Shown: piece after piece, positions 58,192-64,000 of the stretch
How the letters are laid out: each line of letters opens with the position of its first letter
Numbering within the stretch: position 1 is the stretch's first letter
Source of the DNA: Periconia sp. R9002
Taxonomy: Eukaryota; Ascomycota; Dothideomycetes; Pleosporales; Periconiaceae
NCBI GenBank assembly: GCA_023627715.1
Contig: JAMAHW010000116.1
Span: forward strand, 1-64,000
DNA: 64,000 bases
Direction of reading: 5' to 3'
The notes under the pieces: generated by a model
Databases searched by the model: none
What the model was told of the DNA's origin: nothing
The model's input: only the letters and a program-made list of their open reading frames with translations
Made by a program: the position numbers and the translations under genes

Positions 58192-59250
58192 GACGGCTTG
58201 TGAATAATTACTGCTGCACTTGTTATTTTCTGCGAGGCAGCACACAGATTGCACTCGTGATTTTCCTTCATTATGTGTTTCCCTAAAGTGTATCGCGGTC
58301 CCGCAAGAGCTGTCATTTTCATAAGCTACGACGGACTAAGGCGTATAAGGATGAACCCTTCCCGAGAACGCCGGGTGACAGCTGCATTGTGTATAATTTA
58401 GAACAGTATGGCATAAAGCGTTCTACACCGTGCTTGCAATTTCTGAGCACCGTCGGTAAGAATGTCCTCAAAGCAGAATGTGGCACATTACTCTTACCAC
58501 TTTTTACACTCCTTCCGTATGGCACCTGATCCTGCACTCTATCGCCGCCATATCTATAGATATCGCACGTTAGTAAGGACCTATTGATATTAGTAAGCTT
58601 GCCGTGCGGTTCCTATAGGTAGTTATTAGGGTGAACACAAAGAATAATCTACGATTTTCTCATCAAGATGACTCCACACGCAAAAGTGTGACCGACAGCT
58701 TATTATGATGAGAAATCATGTATTGTCTTTCATTTTTAACCTATCATAGTTACCTACAGGAACTGCACGGCGAGCTTACTAATAGAGCTACTTACTATGT
58801 AGCTTGCGACATCATTGATGAGCTCACAGATCCCACAAGCAAAAGTCCGACACCTTGAGTAGGCCAAACGCCCCATCCACAAAGAATAGTGGGCATCAGT
58901 GTGTCGCACAAGCATCAATGCTTGAGAGCATCATAATCTGTGTTCATCAATTGATAATCAAGCTGTGTACTTCGCCAAATATGTGCGCTACTTACTATGC
59001 ACAACACACAAAACTTTCTCAGCACAAGACCGTTTTCTTTTATAATATTTGATATTGTTTTAATCCCTCTCTACACCCGCATATCCAAGTGCGACAACGT
59101 ACATTTAAGTTAGATTCAGGATTGTCCTGTGTTAACTTCAGTTCTAACCTCGGAGAGTTAGTGGAGAGACCCAAACATCATATATAGTTCCTTTTCCATA
59201 GCATCGACATTTCCACGATCGATAATTACGGCTGGTATTGCTTAGCGAAT
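58192..59250. other. Intergenic
   Basis: About 1.06 kb, AT-rich; no gene seen. Upstream promoter of the transcription factor gene. Confidence 0.6.
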
Positions 59251-60926
59251 ATGAATCCATCGAATTCATTAGACTTAACCGAGCACCGTCAGGACTTTGT
59301 GGACAACAGTGTCAAGTCTGGAGCAGCAGCCAGTGGTGAGTGGCCTAAATAGTGCCATGGAGCGTGACAATCCCATCATCTAACACGGAGGGAAGGAGAG
59401 CAGTTCCAATTCATCTCGATCCAGAACCCCGGAGAAGTCAAGGGCCGGCAGAATCAGCATCGGCTTCGCTCCCACGCAGCGAAGCGGGCTCTAAGGACAA
59501 AGAAGGCACTACAGGAAAAGGAAGCAGAGACTCTCACGGTACCATCTCTTGGCCCATCCTCAAGACTCTTGAACCCTTCGCTCGCCTTCGGGGTTGCGTC
59601 GCCTAGGCTGCGTGAGCTGCTCCTGTCCTCATCGGCAAAGTACGCGGCCGAGCCTGTTTTCAGCCTCGCGGAGGAAGTCGTATTCCAGACATATCGATCC
59701 GTCTTCCGAGTTGGGCTCACCGAACCAGCGCTGTTGAATGCCGTCATGCTGACCCTGGTCCATGCCACAGAAGGGCTCAGCACCAGCCGCGAGGCTCTCG
59801 AATACAAAGACAAAGCTATCACCTCATTGCAGTCTGTTCTTGGAAGTTTGGACTTGACTGTTTTGGAGTCTACAATGGGGGCCATCCTGTTGTTGGCAGG
59901 CTTCGAGGTTCGCGATGCTCTGTTTCTTCCTTTATCCTCTCGCCTTGTTTTTCTTGTAAAGTATAGCAGATATACTGATGCACAACGAAGGCTAGGCTGG
60001 GAATGAAGTCGCAGGTCGAGGCACACATGGGGGGCATCAGTCAGCTTCTAAGCCTGAGCCGAAGGTTGAAAAGGCACCTGACGGATGGGATAAAACGCGC
60101 CGTCTTTTGGTAAGAAAATACCTACGTCCGACCTAATGCGCCACCGTCAAATCTAGGACTAAGATCTAACGGATTCTCAGGCAAGACTTGAACTCGGCGC
60201 TCCTGGCTGGATCTCGTCGCATCGTTGACCACAACACATTTGTCGAGCTGCGCTGGATTAGAGACCCGTATGACTCCACATTCGAGCTTGGTTTAGGCTT
60301 CCAGCGCGTGAAGGATCTTCTAGATGATGATCTAGTCATGATCCTGGAAGACCTCCACTCCCTGCAGTGCAAGAGGGATTCGGCGAGCTTTTCATGTGAT
60401 GATGTTGTGGATCTGATCCACATAGACAATCAGCAGGCTTCGATACAGTCCCGCATATACAACAGGCTGGTAGACGCGAGCCTCTCTCCTCTCCGCAGGT
60501 GTTTGTACATGGCGGCATATTTAGGCGCGACTGTGCTCTGCTGCAAAGTCTGGTTTGTGTCCGTGATCCCGGTATGCGTTTCAATTTTCTAATCAGAAGC
60601 TTTGTTACGTGAGATTTGCTGACCGGTGTTAGTCCTTTGTATCTCGCCATCTTCTACATATTTTACAGGGCCTGGCGAACGATCCAACGTGGGACCGGCA
60701 TCCGGGCTTGCTATTCTGGCTTCTGAATATTGGAGCATCCTTTTCGTCCGAGGGAAATATCCGGTCTCAATATGTTTCCTTGCTACATGCTCAAGCCGCC
60801 AAGGGAAGGGGCGGGGTATACAGCTCTTGGCCTGAAGCACAACAGGTGATGAAGCAATACATCTGGTCGGACAAGGCAATAGCAGACAAGATGAAGCAAT
60901 TTTGGTTGGAGCACTATAGTACGTAA
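59251..60926 (+). CDS. Fungal-specific transcription factor (no Zn cluster seen)
   Basis: Exons 59251-59335, 59396-59907, 59991-60109, 60181-60571 and 60633-60926, giving 466 aa. After the start MNPSNSLDLTEHRQ comes EQFQFISIQNPGEVKGRQNQHRLRSHAAKR, typical of proteins with the fungal_trans_2 regulatory domain, then PVFSLAEEVVFQTYRSVFR, ALLNAVMLTLVHATEG, LESTMGAILLLAGFEARLGMKSQVEAHMGGISQLL and a C-terminal FWLEHYST. No Zn(II)2Cys6 cluster is encoded, so DNA binding is not shown by the sequence; regulators lacking it are common in this family. Introns use GT-AG, one donor being GTTCGC. The final stop sits just 3 codons after a GTACGT donor-like site, adjoining the degraded transposon. Could be truncated at its 3' end. 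Confidence 0.78.
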
Positions 60927-61084
60927 TTTTTTCGTAACGATGTCTTATCGTGAAGACGAGACCCTAATAATAAAATTATTATAATTTATTATAAGCTTAT
61001 TAACTACAATACTACGGCTATAAAAAAAATAATTACAATATCTATATATAGTAGCTACTAACTAAGTTAAACTATTTAGAGGGG

Positions 61085-61146
61085 TTCTACCTTAATATAA
61101 ATTTTACTAATTAATTATAAAGAAGAAGATACTTTAACTACTTTAA
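61085..61146 (+). repeat. Dispersed repeat R1, copy E (RIP-mutated)
   Basis: Aligns end to end with copy A core; G-to-A and C-to-T replacements dominate. Confidence 0.65.
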
Positions 61147-62325
61147 TATAAAAATAAAATCTAAAAGTAAAAACTAAAAAAGGTAAACTATTTTATAAAA
61201 TTAAAATTTTAAAAAAAAGTTAAAAGTGTTATATAAAACTAATATTTATAGTTCTAAGTAACTTAAAAAGTCTATCTATATAGTAATATCTATAATAATA
61301 TTATATAATACGCTTTTAAGTAAACTTAAAAAACTCTTTATACTCTAGATAAAATTACTTAACCTTACTACTCTTTTAACTAAGGGAGAGAGTAGAGTAT
61401 AGTAGCTATAATAATACTATTTTAAGCTTTAAGTTCCTTTAAATTTTCTTTTAGCACTTTTTTTAGAGCTAATTATAGCTACGTAAATACAGATAAAAAT
61501 ATAAAGTCTAGGTAGGTCTTCTTTATTTTATTAAAATAAGTAGGTAGGTATTACGTAGTAACCCTTCCTAAGCTAACTTAGGCTATAATAGTATATTATA
61601 GCGTATTTTAGCTAATAAGCTTATATAATAGCTAAGATACGTATACTTATAAAAAAGAGTTATAAATTAATACTATTAAGTATTAATTTTTTTTTTAATA
61701 TACCTACTAATTAGCTAAATATACGTTATCTAGTTAGCTTATATTATTATAGTAGGGGTATTATATACTCTAGTATTTATTTAATATTTATAGTTAACTA
61801 ATATAATATGTATTTTATATTATTGCTATAAATAAAAATATAATAAGTACACTACTTAAGTTTAATATTAAATTGCTAGTAAAAACTTAATATTTTTATA
61901 ACTTTTACTATAATACTAATACGCTTATAATATACTAAAAGGCTAAAGTTATAATTATATACTAGAGACGATAAAGGTAATAAGATAGGTACGCAAAGTT
62001 GTTAGCTTTACTATCTTAGCTAGATCTTAGGTTTTCCTACTATAAAAAGTTATAAGTTACTAAATATCTTAGCGGTAGATTAGTATTATAGAAATACGTA
62101 TAACGCTTTTACTTTTCTGCTAATGCTTTTAAACTTATAAACTACCTAACTATAATATAGTAGTAAGGCGGCTAAAAGCTTTATTACTAAGTAGGTTTAC
62201 GCGCATAACGCCTATCTATACATTATTAACCTAGGCACGTAACTGCATTTATCTATGCCTAGTTATTATATTTTCCCGTGTACGTGCTGTTCTTAGATAT
62301 AGTAATCTTATAATTGTAACTCTAG

Positions 62326-62375
62326 ATCTACGAACGAAAAATATCTTTCTAGCTAGGCGATTTTCGTTTGTAGAT
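62326..62375. repeat. Hairpin at the edge of the TE block
   Basis: Arms ATCTACGAACGAAAA (62326-62340) and TTTTCGTTTGTAGAT (62361-62375) differ at one base in pairing; loop 20 nt. It retains CG dinucleotides, unlike the rest of the block. Confidence 0.7.
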
Positions 62376-62957
62376 ACATATCTACAATTAATTAAATTAA
62401 GAGTGGCTGTACTGAGGAGGTACTATAATGAGACACTCCAGATGTGACTGTGTTTGGATCTTGCGTTTGCTTATGTAGTTGGCGAGTCCTGATAGTTGGT
62501 TATGATGAGATTGATCTTGCGTGACCTGTGTTCAGATAATGTGCTAGGAGAAATTAGCCAAATACAGCGCCCCTATTTGGGTGCGCGCGCTAAGCTCGTC
62601 GGAGCCTCACGTGACTAAATTTTTCCGCTCTTTTATGATGAAATTTTTACAATTATCTCCTTTAAGCAACTTTTTTAAACTGAGCCTAGGCAGACTAAAG
62701 AGTATACGTACCCTTTTAATTGTCTACAACTGACAGCGCCCCTTTATATATCGCAACTGGGCACCAATTGGCGCTGGAATAATCTTGAGGGTCAGGTATA
62801 GCTTTGTTCTCTCTCTCTCTCTTTTATTTATCTAACCTTTTTCCTTTCCGCTTTTATCTAAGCATTCCTTCTGTTGACTTCTGTCGTACAAACTTCGTAA
62901 TATGAAGAGCTCTGCTGCTTGCGATGCTTTTTTGAATATCTACAGTAAGCCTGTTCT

Positions 62958-64000
62958 TTAGTTTCCAGAACTAACCACGTTCTTAGTAAGCTTCCGGAGC
63001 GCATCTGCTATTACTCTACTATTCTCCCCAATATTGTGTTCGGAGAAAACCTCGTAGTGGTCACCAGAAATCCATTGAATATCGAGTGTAGGTACCAAGT
63101 CTTGGTAACCGTTCGAGATATCCTTCGTGCCAGATGAGGAGCTTGGGCTCCGAGCGCTGCCAGCGGTAAGGTAGACTGCCTCAATCGGAAGATGACGCAT
63201 TCTGTAATCACTCAACAGTCTTAAGTTGCGTTTGACTTCTCGTTCCAGATCCCCCAAAAACTCAATCATGTCGTGATCGGTACGGCTCCCTTGTGCCTCT
63301 AACTGGAAGGATCGAACGACAGACGCAGCCATTTCCGGGGACCTGAATTTCTCATGATCCTCGTTCCTGACAGAGGAGTCTACGAAAACGATTTGAACCG
63401 CGCACCCCCGCGCATGCAGTAGCCGAGCCATCTCAGCTGCAATGTGGGCGCCGAAGGAGTAGCCGAGAAGCGTGAAGCGGCCGTTGGATTGATGCTCAAA
63501 TACATATTCCAACTACAGAACAAGTCAGTTTCACACGTGGGAAGGAGCGCGAGCGCACTCACATATTGCTGGGCCATTGCATTGACGTCGTCGTACGCGT
63601 CGTCTACTCCAAAGGAAGAGTCATTAATGCCAACAACTTCCCAAGTGGGCAAATTGACAGCGAGATTGTGAAACACATTGGCGAGACCGGAGGCAGGATG
63701 CACACAGAAGAGAATTGGCAGGGACGCGCCCCTATTGTCTTGAGAAAATTTGATGGTCCTCGGTATGTGAAGGGATGGCGAGATTTCGAAATCGTCGCTG
63801 TAGCTGGAATGAGAATCGATCATAGCTGCAAGCAAGTGCACTGTACGGCTCTGGAGGATCCATCCAAGCCGAAGGGGCGTGTGGAATATTTTTCGGAGGT
63901 GTGCTGCCAAGGTCATAGAAGATAGGGAGTCGAGAACACGGGTGAACAAATCTTCGTGTAGAGGGAAGTGAGAGATGCCATAAAGTTCTTCAACGATACT
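62958..64000 (-). CDS. NRPS-like enzyme, C-terminal carrier and thioesterase part (partial)
   Basis: Minus strand, exons >64000-63563 and 63512-62958 (50-nt intron), 5' end beyond the window. The visible part starts in a carrier protein, DLFTRVLDSLSSMTLAAHLRKIF, with the LDSL serine that takes the phosphopantetheine arm. A thioesterase domain follows: LFCVHPASGLANVFHNLA, the catalytic GYSFGAHIA, FVDSS and GDHYEVFSEHN, the latter presumably with the histidine. An upstream adenylation domain is expected but not visible. It would release a carrier-bound product by hydrolysis or cyclisation. Its convergent neighbour is the transcription factor gene, with the RIP-degraded element in between. Confidence 0.85.

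Larger units (their letters stand above)
60960..62400. mobile_element. RIP-degraded transposable element remnant
   Basis: About 1.4 kb with very low GC, dense TA dinucleotides and almost no CG-containing coding sequence. No frame longer than a few codons. One part (61085-61146) aligns with repeat R1 copy A after C-to-T and G-to-A changes (GCGAAGAAGAAGACACTT versus ATAAAGAAGAAGATACTT), so it is a mutated copy of that element. Edges are sharp on both sides. Confidence 0.75.
60927..62957. other. Convergent intergenic region with AT-rich TE block
   Basis: Two kilobases between the transcription factor and NRPS-like gene, mainly the AT-rich block at 60960-62400, then ~550 bp of ordinary composition. 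No gene seen. Confidence 0.6.

Noticed and set aside
60960..62400. AT-rich block as mitochondrial DNA, centromere or replication origin
   Set aside because: It aligns with the RIP-mutated R1 repeat and has sharp edges inside ordinary nuclear genes.

Overview
This window comes from a filamentous ascomycete (Pezizomycotina), most likely a dothideomycete. Genes lie on both strands. They carry short introns, mostly 45-112 nt, with CTAAC/CTGAC branch points. A repeat family shows C-to-T and G-to-A decay typical of repeat-induced point mutation (RIP). Three unusually long introns share sequence with each other, in the manner of the introner-like elements described in Dothideomycetes. No prokaryotic, plasmid, CRISPR or rRNA features were seen. 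Exon boundaries were derived by eye from splice signals, frame and family conservation.

Bases 1-28,000 are mostly housekeeping and conserved genes: a methyltransferase-like protein next to a coiled-coil protein (the two may be joined by alternative splicing), sphingosine-1-phosphate lyase, Y-family DNA polymerase iota, a serine-rich protein with an RVSF motif, mitochondrial ribosomal proteins uL16m and uL30m, replication factor C subunit 1, a fungal protein with a conserved YRVHR motif, and a SET-domain protein with a signal peptide. The DNA metabolism genes (polymerase iota and RFC1) and the mitoribosomal genes are independent units; divergent pairs share short promoters.

Bases 27,000-60,000 are accessory in character: an ankyrin-fructosamine kinase fusion, two cytochrome P450s, a secreted heme peroxidase, small and large membrane proteins, a DUF6594 protein, a protein with two retropepsin-like DTG modules, a FAS1-domain GPI protein, a DUF4360 secreted protein, a secreted epoxide hydrolase and an Old Yellow Enzyme-type oxidoreductase. 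The last two are divergent, around a promoter built of three tandem repeats. Dispersed repeat fragments and long gene-poor gaps separate these genes.

Bases 59,000-64,000 hold a fungal-specific transcription factor and the 3' end of an NRPS-like gene (carrier protein plus thioesterase) that runs off the window. Between them is about 1.4 kb of extremely AT-rich, RIP-degraded transposon. Together with the upstream epoxide hydrolase, OYE and P450 genes this looks like the edge of a secondary-metabolite cluster; that is inference. The most unusual observations are the paired retropepsin-like modules, the shared long introns near the left end, the tandem-repeat divergent promoter, the ankyrin-FN3K gene with an apparently lost 3' splice site, and the signal peptide on the SET protein.
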